Notes: generated by a model not told the origin, from the letters alone. A stretch of DNA of 64,000 bases from Snodgrassella alvi wkB2 (GCF_000600005.1 NZ_CP007446.1:2010894-2074893); one strand, 5' to 3'; positions 29,136 through 37,704 are shown, numbered from the stretch's first letter. Program-made: numbers and translations.

Positions 29136-29142
29136 ATGAAAG

Positions 29143-29326
29143 TTTCCCCCGCAGGTGCCGGTTTGGACGCCATCCGCTTGAACCTTGAGGACAAGGCTGG
29201 CAGTATCGAATGGCTTCGGGTTCATTCACAGGGAATGCTCACGCCCACCATTACCCAACCGCCAAAAAAGCGAATTATTGGTTCAAAGGAATATATGTCC
29301 TTACGAACACCGCAGGGGAAGAAAAC
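29143..29326 (-). ncRNA. ssrS: 6S RNA
   Basis: Regulatory RNA that traps sigma-70 RNA polymerase by mimicking an open promoter. On the minus strand the 5' end (TTTTCTTCCCCTGCGGTG) pairs with the 3' end (CACCTGCGGGGGAAAC) to close a long rod of about 184 nt. Internal partly paired segments include GTTCGTAAGGACATATATTC near the 5' side and CTTGTCCTCAAGG. Location directly downstream of zapA is the conserved place for 6S RNA in proteobacteria. Ends are estimated to within a few bases. Confidence 0.85.
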
Positions 29327-29327
29327 T

Positions 29328-29630
29328 TTATTTTACCACAAGTGTGAGTGTACTTTCACACAACTGTATCATATCCTGCATTTTACGCTCATAATCGCCA
29401 ATTGCCAAGTTTCCGTGCACGGTCAGTTTGAGCAGATCGTGAGCCAGATTGAGCGCAGCCATAATTACAATTTTATCTGTTTCAACAATTCTTCCGGAAC
29501 TCTGAATAGCAGTAATTTTTTCATTCAGCATTTTTACTGCCTGCATCAACGTTTCGTGTTCACTTCTGGGCGTGCCTATATTAAAAGGACGACCAAGAAT
29601 TTCCACACGAACCTGTTGAATTTCATCCAT
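29328..29630 (-). CDS. zapA: Cell division protein ZapA
   Basis: A 100-residue FtsZ-ring stabiliser. The ZapA globular head is visible in VRVEILGRPFNI and HETLMQAVKMLNEKI, followed by the coiled-coil tail (VIMAALNLAHDLLKL). It overlaps the preceding coiled-coil gene by 8 bp and is followed by 6S RNA, the standard arrangement. Confidence 0.92.
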   Translation of the reverse strand: MDEIQQVRVEILGRPFNIGTPRSEHETLMQAVKMLNEKITAIQSSGRIVETDKIVIMAALNLAHDLLKLTVHGNLAIGDYERKMQDMIQLCESTLTLVVK

Positions 29631-29955
29631 TTAAATCCTCCTGCATTTGAGGTAGCCGTTGCAGCAACCGCCGCAGCTCATCACTGGATGCTTTCACTAC
29701 CGAAGTATATCGGTTCTTTTCAGCAATCAGCCCGTCAATAGTAGTTTGCATGCTTTCCTGTAAATGAAACTTTTCCTTCTCATGCTGACTACGTATCCGT
29801 TCACGTTCTAATTGAAAATCTTCATTTTGTTTGTGTAACTGTTCTTTTGCAGTTGCCAGCTGCTGAGTCAGCTGATGTTTTTCTGCCAAAAGAGAATTGA
29901 ATTGTATTACCAGTCGCTTAACACTGTCTTCCAGTTGTTCTAATTGATTTTCCAT
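29623..29955 (-). CDS. Small coiled-coil protein (ZapB-like, TIGR02449-type)
   Basis: A 110-residue protein that is almost wholly coiled coil (LEDSVKRLVIQFNSLLAEKHQL, heptads to about residue 85), ending SSDELRRLLQRLPQMQ. Proteins of this type sit directly upstream of zapA in many beta- and gammaproteobacteria and are thought to work with ZapA at the division ring. The 8-bp overlap with zapA indicates translational coupling. Confidence 0.82.
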   Translation of the reverse strand: MENQLEQLEDSVKRLVIQFNSLLAEKHQLTQQLATAKEQLHKQNEDFQLERERIRSQHEKEKFHLQESMQTTIDGLIAEKNRYTSVVKASSDELRRLLQRLPQMQEDLNG

Positions 29956-30049
29956 TCCCTACCCGCTTCCGTCCTTAATTAATGCAGCATGAATTACCTG
30001 ATTTATCAGTACTGCTAATTCGGTTATTTTTCGTTATAACAAATAATTA

Positions 30050-31027
30050 TTATTCCGCTTTAGGCGATCTTTCCATCAGAATTTCTGCCATTGCCTGTAC
30101 CTCAGTACGACCATGAAACAGCTGTTTCAGGATATTGGCAATCGGCATATCTACCCCCAGTGAATCCGCCTGCCTGCAAACCTCTTCTACAGTATATACA
30201 CCTTCGGCGACATGTCCAAGTTCAGTTAATGCTTCAGGCAGTGATTTACCCTCTGCCAGCAATAAACCTACCCGGCGATTACGCGACAGCGATCCCGTAC
30301 AGGTAAGAATTAAATCCCCCATACCGGACAAGCCCATTAACGTTGCTGCCTGACCACCCAGAGCATGATTCAGACGCGATATTTCTGCCATACCCCGTGT
30401 CATTAATGCCACTCTGGCATTAATCCCGTAGTGCAGACCATCTGCAATCCCCGTTGCAATAGCCATGACATTCTTTACCGCCCCGCCTACAGCCGCCCCG
30501 ATCACATCAGCATTCGCATATAAACGCAAAACAGTATTATTCAGTGTAGCCGCCAGAGACTGAATCCAGGCAAAATTTTCCGATGCCAGCGTAACAGCAC
30601 AAGGTAACTGCTGAGCCAGTTCCTGTGCAAAACTTGGTCCGGACAGCACACCGATGCAGTTATTCTCGGGCATAACCTCTGCCAGTACCTGTTGCGGTAA
30701 CAAGCCGGTTTGCTGTTCAAATCCTTTACAGGCTGCAATAACAGGTACTTTACCCATACCGGCCTCAACCAGCTTCCGGGCACTTTCCCGCAAAGCAGAT
30801 ACCGGTGTGGCAATAATGATTAAATCTGCCGGCGCAAATGCATCAACAGCAGAAAGATTTTCTGGCAGAACAAAATCAGGCAAATACCGTTTGTTTACCC
30901 GCTCCTGCTGTAATTGCTGCACATGCCGGATATTGTGTGTCCATAACCAGACCTTGTGTGCATGCAGAGAAAAGTGAATGGCAAGAGCCGTTCCCCACGC
31001 TCCGGCACCCAGCACACCAATATTCAT
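30050..31027 (-). CDS. gpsA: Glycerol-3-phosphate dehydrogenase [NAD(P)+]
   Basis: Makes sn-glycerol-3-phosphate from dihydroxyacetone phosphate for phospholipid synthesis. The start at 31027 (MNIGVLGAGAWGTALA) is supported by AAAGGGAA upstream; a start at 31048 adds seven residues. The nucleotide fold, IIATPVSALRE, the GPSFAQE motif, the catalytic Lys in AVGGAVKNVMAIA and GLSGMGDLILTCTG are all present. Length is 325 residues. Monocistronic by spacing. Confidence 0.95.
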   Translation of the reverse strand: MNIGVLGAGAWGTALAIHFSLHAHKVWLWTHNIRHVQQLQQERVNKRYLPDFVLPENLSAVDAFAPADLIIIATPVSALRESARKLVEAGMGKVPVIAACKGFEQQTGLLPQQVLAEVMPENNCIGVLSGPSFAQELAQQLPCAVTLASENFAWIQSLAATLNNTVLRLYANADVIGAAVGGAVKNVMAIATGIADGLHYGINARVALMTRGMAEISRLNHALGGQAATLMGLSGMGDLILTCTGSLSRNRRVGLLLAEGKSLPEALTELGHVAEGVYTVEEVCRQADSLGVDMPIANILKQLFHGRTEVQAMAEILMERSPKAE

Positions 31028-31299
31028 GTCAAATATTCCCTTTAACAAACTATCAGCAGATAACTACCCTGTTTCTCAATACTTTCAGAAGCCAGGCTAC
31101 TTACAAATACAGCATTTCATTCATTACCGGCACAAACAGCTTTAACGAAGCATATTGTATCCAAAAACTCAGACTCAGGCTGCCTGAAATACCGTACCAA
31201 ATTAGCAGAATACAGCTGATTCACATCATGCACCAGTCTGCAAAGAGCGCTTCGGGTATTAATCCGCTCAATTCAATCATAGCTGCATGAATAGAAAAA
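31028..31299. other. gpsA upstream region with an uptake sequence
   Basis: No gene. It contains one exact AGGCTGCCTGAA 12-mer at 31177-31188, not in a hairpin. Otherwise it is AT-rich and presumably includes the gpsA promoter. Confidence 0.6.
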
Positions 31300-31329
31300 C
31301 ACAGGCTGCCTGTTGTCAGACAACCTGTG
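31300..31329 (-). terminator. Terminator after fabF
   Basis: 13-bp stem (CACAGGTTGTCTG/CAGGCAGCCTGTG on the minus strand, two G-U pairs) with a 4-nt loop and TTTTT, 24 bp past the fabF stop. The arms are close to the uptake 12-mer. Confidence 0.8.
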
Positions 31330-31353
31330 CTCATAAAATACATTTAAAAATGA

Positions 31354-32601
31354 TTAATCCTCAAAGCGTTTAAACGCCAGTGAACCATTCGTACCACCAA
31401 AACCAAACGAATTGGAAATAGCTGCACGAATCGGCAAATCACGCGCCTCATTGGCGCAATAATCCAGATCACATCCCGCTTCAATATCCTGTTCAAAGAT
31501 ATTGATTGTTGGCGGAGATTTTTGGGTATGAATAGCCATTACTGTATATACCGCTTCCACACCGCCGGCACCGCCCAGCAGATGGCCGGTCATGGATTTA
31601 GTTGAATTCACAACCAGTTTTTTAGCATGCTCACCCAAAGCAAGTTTTAATGCATTGGTTTCATTTACATCACCCAGCGGGGTCGATGTACCATGAGCAT
31701 TCACATAATCAATATCTTCAGGGTTTAAACCACCGTCTTTCAGAGCACGGGTCACACCCAGTGCCGGCCCCTCAGTATTGGGCGCAGTAATATGATATGC
31801 ATCTGAACTCATACCAAAACCCACTAGTTCAGCATAGATTCTGGCACCGCGTTTACGTGCATGCTCATACTCTTCCAGCACCATTACCCCGGCACCTTCA
31901 CCCATCACAAAGCCGTCACGTTGTTTATCCCATGGTCTGGATGCTGTAGCCGGATCATCATTGCGGGTTGATAATGCTTTCATTGCAGCAAAACCACCTA
32001 CACCCAGCTCACAAATAGCCGCCTCTGCCCCACCGGCTATCATAATATCTGCATCACCATACTTAATCAGACGTGCTGAATCACCAATACTGTGCGCACC
32101 GGTGGTACAGGCTGAAACCATACCATAGCTCGGTCCCTGATAGCCTTTAAGAATAGTAACATGACCGGAAATCAAATTAATCAGAGAACTGGGAATGAAA
32201 AACGGATTAATTTTACGTGCCCCGTGTTCCACAACAGTCCGTGCCGTTGCTTCAATCGCAGGTAATCCACCGATACCGGCACCGATATTCACCCCTACCC
32301 GGGTTTTATCCAGCCCCGGTATATCATCCAGTCCGGCATCTGCAATTGCCTGCATCGCAGCAGCTACACCAAAATGAATAAACGAATCCATTCTGCGTGC
32401 TTCTTTTGCGCTGATGTACTGAGTTACATCAAAATTCTTAACTTCACCGGCAATCTGGCAAACTAAAGACGAAGCATCAAAATGGGTAATAGTGCCAATG
32501 CCGCTTTTACCTGCAAGTAGATTTTGCCATGCTGTGGTTACATCATTACCCACAGGAGATACCTGACCCAGGCCGGTAATGACTACTCTTTTTTTACTCA
32601 T
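31354..32601 (-). CDS. fabF: Beta-ketoacyl-ACP synthase II
   Basis: Condensing enzyme of type II fatty-acid synthesis. The catalytic Cys lies in VSACTTGAHSIG, the two His in NAHGTSTPLGD and STKSMTGHLLGG, and the C-terminal NSFGFGGTN loop is present. It is 415 residues, normal. acpP lies 95 bp upstream in the same direction, the usual acpP-fabF pair. Confidence 0.96.
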   Translation of the reverse strand: MSKKRVVITGLGQVSPVGNDVTTAWQNLLAGKSGIGTITHFDASSLVCQIAGEVKNFDVTQYISAKEARRMDSFIHFGVAAAMQAIADAGLDDIPGLDKTRVGVNIGAGIGGLPAIEATARTVVEHGARKINPFFIPSSLINLISGHVTILKGYQGPSYGMVSACTTGAHSIGDSARLIKYGDADIMIAGGAEAAICELGVGGFAAMKALSTRNDDPATASRPWDKQRDGFVMGEGAGVMVLEEYEHARKRGARIYAELVGFGMSSDAYHITAPNTEGPALGVTRALKDGGLNPEDIDYVNAHGTSTPLGDVNETNALKLALGEHAKKLVVNSTKSMTGHLLGGAGGVEAVYTVMAIHTQKSPPTINIFEQDIEAGCDLDYCANEARDLPIRAAISNSFGFGGTNGSLAFKRFED

Positions 32602-32696
32602 AATTTTGCTCGTAAGAAAAAAACCTCTACCGAATCAGACGAAAAAAGCGCCTTATTTCGACAGAGGAATTTGAATTTGACCAACACTACACGGAA

Positions 32697-32936
32697 TTAA
32701 TTCAAGTGAGCGCCAACAAAGTCGATAGCTTGTTGTACGGTAGTAATTTTTTCAGCTTCTTCGTCCGGAATTTCGCAACCAAAAGCTTCTTCCAGAGCCA
32801 TTACCAATTCAACGGTGTCCAGTGAGTCAGCACCCAAATCTTCCTGGAAAGAAGATTCATTTTTTACTTCAGCTTCACTCACGCCTAATTGTTCTGCAAC
32901 AATCTTTTTCACACGTTGTTCGATATTATTATCCAT
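32697..32936 (-). CDS. acpP: Acyl carrier protein
   Basis: A 79-residue carrier of acyl chains in fatty-acid synthesis. The phosphopantetheine Ser is in [11 protein letters not shown] (about residue 37); the acidic helix II and the tail [11 protein letters not shown] are typical. It precedes fabF. The 250 bp upstream (32937-33184) show AT-rich sequence and no further gene. Confidence 0.97.
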   Translation of the reverse strand: MDNNIEQRVKKIVAEQLGVSEAEVKNESSFQEDLGADSLDTVELVMALEEAFGCEIPDEEAEKITTVQQAIDFVGAHLN

Positions 32937-33184
32937 TGACTGATCTTTCTTTTCTTTGCCCGGCAGTAAGTGCGGACAGGGTTAATTGAATAAATCAACT
33001 TTTTTAGTTGTTGATATTATTGTACCTAATAAAAATAGAGTTTTCCATTTAAATTGTTTTTTGCCGTCTTTTCCATGGTTTTCAGTGATTTTCACCGCAC
33101 TTTTACTTATCACCCAAGTGCAAATTTAACAGCAAGCGGCAGCCATATTAGCACAGCCTGATTTTTTGCGACAAGCAATATGAT

Positions 33185-35215
33185 TTATATTGAATCATTA
33201 TTAACAATAGTTTTATATAAAAAATTCATAATCAGAGCCAGCTCCGCTGCTGTATTTTCCTGTGTTCCGCCACCGGCATGCCCGCCAGTATCAGGTGCTG
33301 CCAGCCATACCCTCTGCTTCAGCTGCCGCAGACGCGCATAGAATTTCAGTGCATGTGCCGGATGCACACGATCATCGTGCCGGTTAGTAGTAATCAATGC
33401 CGGCGGATAGTGTTGCAAATCACCCAAATTATGATAAGGAGAAAGCAGCTTTAATGCCGGTCTTTCCTGAGAATTCTCAGGATTTCCGTATTCATCAATC
33501 CACGAAGAACCTGCTGAAAGATAAGGGTAACGCAACATATCTGTCAGTGGCACTTCGCACACCATTGACCCCATACTCTGCGGCTCACGGCAGAAAGCAG
33601 ATGCTACTACCAGACCACCATTACTACCGCCCTGTATCGCTGTATGTGCTGCCACAGCTCGATGATGTTTATATAAATCATGCAGCACAGCCAGCAAATC
33701 ACCAACACTGATATGTTTATTAATCCCTTGAGCAGCCTGATGCCATAATGGTCCGAATTCGCCTCCGCCACGGACATTTGACAGCACAAAAGCATAGCCT
33801 CTGGCCAGCCAGTGCCTACCAATACTGCCCAGATAATACGGCAGTTGCGGCATAGCGAAACCACCATACACATAAACAATTGTTGGCGTATCCTCACCGA
33901 TTTGTTTACCAACATGAAAATAAGGAATAAATGTGCCATCAGCTGCAACTGCATTAAATTGCCGTACTTGCATTCCTTGCGGATTAAATTGCCGTGGCTG
34001 GCGGCGCATAACACACAACTCACCCAGATGTATATCCAGCGTATATAAAGTCAGAGGCTCAAGAAAATTACTGATTGCCAGATACACCACATCACCGCCC
34101 CACGGCTGATCAGTAATTTCCAGTGCACCTTCCGGCAAATTCGGCAAAGTAATTTCCTGCCAGCGGCTATCTGCAAAATGCCATGCCAGCAAGCGGCTAT
34201 GCACATTATCCAGTATGGACACCAGCACAAACCGTCGTGTAGTTTCAATATTTTCAATAGCCTGAGTTTCAGTTGGTAAAAAAATCAGCTCAGCCGCGCC
34301 AAGCTTACCTTTATGCAACTTCACTGCCACCAGACTGCCTGCCGGATAGGATTTATTTGCCCGCTGCCAGTCACTGCGTAACTGCACCAGCAATTGCCCG
34401 TACAGATAACCCATCAATTCACAATCATCCGGCAATCCCAGCGGTTTAACACTAAAATCAGCCAGTACCTGATAATACTGTTTGTGATAAAACCCTTCTG
34501 CTGCTTCAAGTAAATCAATCGGTGCGCCCTGGCTATCCAGATAACGCCAGGCATTAACCATCATGCCTTCTGCTGCCATTTCCAGTATCGGCAGTGCTTC
34601 TGCAAAAGATTGTCCGCGGCGCATCAGCCACACTTGCCTGGGATAGCCCGCCTGCGTTAACTGCCGCTCATCCCAGGCCGGACATACCCATACGCTTTCA
34701 GTATCACGCCAGCTAATAATGCTTTTACTGAGCGGAAAATGAAAACCGCCTTCGACAACTTTACGCTCAGCCAGATTAAATTCGATTGTATAAGCAGCAT
34801 CAGATCCGCCCGCACTCAGACTGATTAATACATGCTCCGGTGCCTGCACATAATGAGCCACTCCCTGTAAGTACACATTATCATTAAGCAGAGAATCAAA
34901 ATCAGCTACTGAAAACAAAATTTCCCATTCAGGCAAACCTGCACGATAACTGGCCGCAGAACATACTCTGTACACACCCTTCGGAAATTCCGCTGACTGA
35001 TAAAAATGATACATACGTGCACGGTGTTCCTGACAAAAAGGAATTTGCTGCTCATCCTGCAACATTGTCACAATATCATCGCGCACCGCTGTATATTCAT
35101 CACTCGATGCAAACTCAGCCTGAGCAGCTGCATCTGCCTGCTGAATAAAAGTCTGAGTCAGTTCATTATCCAGGTCTTCAAAATGCACAAAAGGATCAGC
35201 ATCTGTCATCTTCAT
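33185..35215 (-). CDS. Prolyl oligopeptidase family serine peptidase (S9A)
   Basis: A 676-residue peptidase with an N-terminal beta-propeller (about residues 50-390) and a C-terminal alpha/beta hydrolase. The catalytic Ser is in QGGSNGGLVVAS, the Asp in NRHDDRVHPAHALKF and the His in DTGGHAGGG. GGFAMPQLPYY and LSNVRGGGEFG are family blocks. No signal peptide is seen, so it is probably cytoplasmic. The start may be MKMTD or the MTDAD Met. It is the last clear chromosomal gene before the prophage. Confidence 0.9.
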   Translation of the reverse strand: MKMTDADPFVHFEDLDNELTQTFIQQADAAAQAEFASSDEYTAVRDDIVTMLQDEQQIPFCQEHRARMYHFYQSAEFPKGVYRVCSAASYRAGLPEWEILFSVADFDSLLNDNVYLQGVAHYVQAPEHVLISLSAGGSDAAYTIEFNLAERKVVEGGFHFPLSKSIISWRDTESVWVCPAWDERQLTQAGYPRQVWLMRRGQSFAEALPILEMAAEGMMVNAWRYLDSQGAPIDLLEAAEGFYHKQYYQVLADFSVKPLGLPDDCELMGYLYGQLLVQLRSDWQRANKSYPAGSLVAVKLHKGKLGAAELIFLPTETQAIENIETTRRFVLVSILDNVHSRLLAWHFADSRWQEITLPNLPEGALEITDQPWGGDVVYLAISNFLEPLTLYTLDIHLGELCVMRRQPRQFNPQGMQVRQFNAVAADGTFIPYFHVGKQIGEDTPTIVYVYGGFAMPQLPYYLGSIGRHWLARGYAFVLSNVRGGGEFGPLWHQAAQGINKHISVGDLLAVLHDLYKHHRAVAAHTAIQGGSNGGLVVASAFCREPQSMGSMVCEVPLTDMLRYPYLSAGSSWIDEYGNPENSQERPALKLLSPYHNLGDLQHYPPALITTNRHDDRVHPAHALKFYARLRQLKQRVWLAAPDTGGHAGGGTQENTAAELALIMNFLYKTIVNNDSI

Positions 35216-35318
35216 TTTTCCAATAATTTATATCTTTTAATCCATATAACACTTCTGATATAGCAGACTGTTTATCTGGCCGGACGAATCAGACGGTATA
35301 CAAATATAAATATAAACA

Positions 35319-35347
35319 AATAGGGCAGCCCAGACAGGCTGCCCTAT
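35319..35347 (-). terminator. Orphan terminator upstream of the peptidase gene
   Basis: 12-bp perfect stem (AATAGGGCAGCC/GGCTGCCCTATT), 5- or 6-nt loop, followed on the minus strand by TTTGTTT. No protein-coding gene ends here on either strand, so it must close a non-coding transcript or a deleted gene. See the promoter-like site at 35488-35493. Confidence 0.65.
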
Positions 35348-35487
35348 TATTTAAATAAAATCAACAATATAATTTCATTATGCTTTTTACTAGCAACACA
35401 CATTCGTATATACGATGTACAAAATATAAATTGTTAATTTTTATATGGTGCCGACAACGAGCAACGCGGCTATTTTACACAAGGCGC

Positions 35488-35493
35488 ATTATA
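35488..35493 (-). promoter_or_regulatory. TATAAT -10 box with GC-rich discriminator
   Basis: On the minus strand TATAAT is followed at once by GCGCC, the discriminator style of stable-RNA promoters. Thirty-five bases downstream lies GTCGGCACCA (35452-35443), which looks like a tRNA 3' end, but the space is too short for a tRNA. The -35 region is poor. Confidence 0.35.
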
Positions 35494-35637
35494 TCGCCAA
35501 ATATCGCCACAATCCCCGTATTTACTGGCTTTCCGCTTAATTTCAGAAAACACATAAAACAACATATTAATACATATTAAATTAATTTTGTGTCACAAAA
35601 CTGTCACACAATAGGAACCTTTTAAATGACACTTATA

Positions 35638-35661
35638 TATATACTATATATATAGTATATA
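35638..35661. repeat. 24-bp A/T palindrome at the prophage left end
   Basis: Perfect dyad TATATACTATAT/ATATAGTATATA upstream of the 45-bp inverted-repeat array. Possibly an easily melted or protein-binding site. Confidence 0.5.
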
Positions 35662-35712
35662 CACTCATGAATCGATAGTACCAGATGTGTAAACTGAGAA
35701 GTTCACAAAATC

Positions 35713-36008
35713 CAGTCGTTATGCACATCATAACAACTGAATCAAACTAGTAGAATTCAACCGTTACGGAGATCGAAACGGTTGGGTGAAATTTCTAAAA
35801 TCCAGTTGTTGTGGACATCACAACGACTGAATGTAATTCACGAATTCCAGTTATGGTGGGTAGCACCATAACTGAGTTAAAGTTATTGTAATCTCCACTG
35901 AAACTAAAGAGGCTTATTATGAACACAATTAATTATTCTGATGGTTATGACGATTGCTGGGATAGAAAACTTGCCAGAATTCAACTGTGGTGTTCTCCAC
36001 CACGGTTG
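35713..36008 (+). repeat. Array of 27-bp inverted repeats with exact 45-bp period
   Basis: Five dyads, each with 11-bp arms and a 5-bp spacer, at 35713-35739, 35758-35784, 35803-35829, 35848-35874 and 35982-36008. The first four are spaced exactly 45 bp apart (18-bp linkers); the fifth is 134 bp on. Arms follow CARYYRTKRYG (for example CAGTCGTTATG, CAGTTATGGTG, CAACTGTGGTG). Bases differ between copies, but changes in one arm are mostly matched in the other, so self-complementarity is kept. Two copies carry a single mismatch. The last copy lies inside a small open frame. A GCCAGC-type terminator follows at 36085. Confidence 0.85.
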
Positions 36009-36032
36009 AAGTTGTACAAGCTAATCCGTTAA
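35919..36032 (+). CDS. Possible 37-residue peptide (doubtful)
   Basis: An ATG with AGAGG about seven bases before it opens a 37-codon frame (MNTINYSDGYDDCWDRK, then RIQLWCSPPRLKLYKLIR). The fifth inverted repeat is contained in it. Acidic N-terminal half, basic C-terminal half, two Cys. I do not recognise it; it could equally be non-coding, with the inverted repeat as the functional element. Confidence 0.3.
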   Translation: MNTINYSDGYDDCWDRKLARIQLWCSPPRLKLYKLIR

Positions 36033-36084
36033 GTACTAAAGCAGACAATGCCAATTTGATTAACTAAACCTGATTAACTAACCC

Positions 36085-36108
36085 AAGCCAGCTAACCGCT
36101 GGCTTTTA
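36085..36108 (+). terminator. GCCAGC-type terminator after the repeat array
   Basis: Perfect 8-bp stem (AAGCCAGC/GCTGGCTT), 5-nt loop, TTTT. It ends any rightward transcript from the array before the next gene's ribosome site at 36135. Confidence 0.75.
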
Positions 36109-36145
36109 ATTGAGTTTTACAACCTGAAATAAGAAAGGAGTTGAA

Positions 36146-36430
36146 GTGATTAAACAAGAAATTCTGAGTAAATTAGCTAATAAAGAAGATTTAACACAAG
36201 AAGAAATCGGATTTATGGTATATGAGTTTAAAGAAGTTCATGACAGTATTATTGAGGCAGATCCTGATGGTATCCTCCGCTCCTTCGTTTTTGAGGTAGG
36301 TGACGATTTATATTATGAAGTAACTTGTCTGGAATCTAATACTGATGGTAGTAAGAAATTTGAAAGCCAGCCTCGTAGAGTTAAAAAAGAAACGGAACCT
36401 GTTGAATCTTTTGTACGTTGTGAGGATTAA
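36146..36430 (+). CDS. Hypothetical prophage protein (94 aa)
   Basis: Starts with GTG at 36146, supported by AAGGAG ending 5 bases before. The 94-residue product is acidic and soluble, with an N-terminal helical part (ILSKLANKEDLTQEEIGFMVYEF) and a beta-like middle (GILRSFVFEVGDDLYYEVTCLE). No family is recognised. It lies between two rightward terminators (36085-36108 and about 36456-36480) and upstream of the XRE-ImmA gene. The strand is opposite to the late genes, which suggests lysogenic expression. Confidence 0.7.
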   Translation: MIKQEILSKLANKEDLTQEEIGFMVYEFKEVHDSIIEADPDGILRSFVFEVGDDLYYEVTCLESNTDGSKKFESQPRRVKKETEPVESFVRCED

Positions 36431-36455
36431 CTTATTAATTATTAAATTGAAATAT

Positions 36456-36480
36456 AGCCACTAAACAGTGGGCTTTAATT
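36456..36480 (+). terminator. Terminator after the 94-aa gene
   Basis: Hairpin AGCCACT/AGTGGGCT with one bulged base and loop AAAC, then TTTAATTTT. Confidence 0.55.
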
Positions 36481-36491
36481 TTGAACTCAGG

Positions 36492-36566
36492 CTAATCAAT
36501 CCAAGTACATTTAAACAAGTGTGCTTGTGTGGATTAGTAGACATGCCAGCATTAGCTGGCTTTTTT
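36492..36566 (+). ncRNA. Candidate structured small RNA with terminator
   Basis: A long hairpin: CTAATC (36492) pairs with GATTAG (36532), then CAAGtACA with TGTgCTTG inside an internal loop. It is followed by a terminator (GCCAGC/GCTGGC, TTTTTT, 36545-36566). There is no reading frame. It could be a free sRNA or the leader of the XRE-ImmA gene that starts 28 bp later. Confidence 0.45.
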
Positions 36567-36593
36567 ATTAGCTATAGATAAGAGGTAATCATA

Positions 36594-37673
36594 ATGTTCA
36601 ATCCAGATCAACTTAAATTTGCTTTAGATCTACGCGGATTATCAAAAGCAGATCTGGCGGAAATGATGGAGGTAACACCTAGAACAATAACTAATTATCT
36701 TAAAGGAAGAAGTGAACCTGATCTAAAAACATTGGGGAGAATCTTAAAATTCTCTCCTGATTTTTTTAAAAGGGATGATTTACCTGTTATTAGTGAGCAT
36801 GCTGTCAGTTTTAGATCTTATGCCAGAATGCCTGCAAAATACAAAAAAATGGCTTTAAGCTATGGTGTAACTGCTTTTATTTTGGATGATTGGATTAATA
36901 AAAAGTTTGAACTAAAAACAGCAAATCTTCCTGATTTATCCTCTCTTCCGCCTGAAACAGCCGCACAGATATTAAGGTTAGAATGGAGCTTAGGTAATAA
37001 ACCTATTCCTAATCTTATTGCACTACTGGAATCAAAAGGTATAAGAATTTTTTCTATATCTGTAAAGGCGAAAGAGATAGATGCTTTTTGTGTATGGAAT
37101 AATAGCACTCCTTTTATATTTCTCAATAATCAAAAATCGGCTGAACGAAGCAGATTTGATGCGGCTCATGAATTAGGACATTTAATTCGCGATACTTCAA
37201 GTATGAAACATGATGGTTCCTTTAATGCTAATAACAATGATGGCGAAGATACCAGGCAAATAGAAAAAGACGCTAATACTTTTGCGGCGGCATTTTTGAT
37301 GCCAGAACAGGCTTTACGCCAATATCAAATTACTCAAATTAGTATTGAGCAACTTTTAAACCTAAAGGCAATATTTGGTGTATCTATTACGGCATTAGCG
37401 TCTCGGATGTATAGTTTAAATATGATTACAGAATGGGTATATAACAGAGTATTATGCCCACAGTTCGCTCAACTGAAATACCGAACAAATGAACCAAGAC
37501 CAATGAAGAAAGAAACATCAAAGGTTTGGGAAAAATTACTTCTCCTATTAGAAGAAGACAACATCTCAATAAAAGATATCGCAAACCAATTAAATATACA
37601 TGAAAATGACATTTCAGATCTAATATTCAAGTTAACAAAAAACTCAAGAAATCAGCTTAGAGTTGTTAAATAG
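36594..37673 (+). CDS. XRE-family HTH fused to ImmA/IrrE metallopeptidase
   Basis: A 359-residue regulator-protease. An N-terminal helix-turn-helix (about residues 5-60: LSKADLAEMMEVTPRTITNYL) is followed by the ImmA/IrrE (M78) domain with zinc motif DAAHELGHLIRD about residue 187 and the downstream Glu in IEKDANTFAAAFLMP. A further helical C-terminal region ends with a possible second HTH (ISIKDIANQLNIHENDISDL). Proteins of this type cleave phage or ICE repressors or act as antitoxins. It is rightward, with its own flanking terminators, so it is probably a lysogenic or moron gene. Confidence 0.85.
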   Translation: MFNPDQLKFALDLRGLSKADLAEMMEVTPRTITNYLKGRSEPDLKTLGRILKFSPDFFKRDDLPVISEHAVSFRSYARMPAKYKKMALSYGVTAFILDDWINKKFELKTANLPDLSSLPPETAAQILRLEWSLGNKPIPNLIALLESKGIRIFSISVKAKEIDAFCVWNNSTPFIFLNNQKSAERSRFDAAHELGHLIRDTSSMKHDGSFNANNNDGEDTRQIEKDANTFAAAFLMPEQALRQYQITQISIEQLLNLKAIFGVSITALASRMYSLNMITEWVYNRVLCPQFAQLKYRTNEPRPMKKETSKVWEKLLLLLEEDNISIKDIANQLNIHENDISDLIFKLTKNSRNQLRVVK

Positions 37674-37704
37674 ATTGTAGTCCCCCTCTCACCCAAGTAT
37701 GTTT

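Noticed and set aside
35443-35480. tRNA gene on the minus strand
   Set aside because: The GTCGGCACCA end is present but there is no T-loop, anticodon arm or sufficient length.
35713-35874. CRISPR array
   Set aside because: Repeats are not identical, linkers are only 18 bp, and there are no cas genes. Palindromic repeat length alone is not enough.
35713-36430. Type III toxin-antitoxin (ToxIN-like)
   Set aside because: Layout is similar, but repeats are divergent inverted repeats and the 94-aa product lacks ToxN-like size or motifs. Kept only as an analogy.
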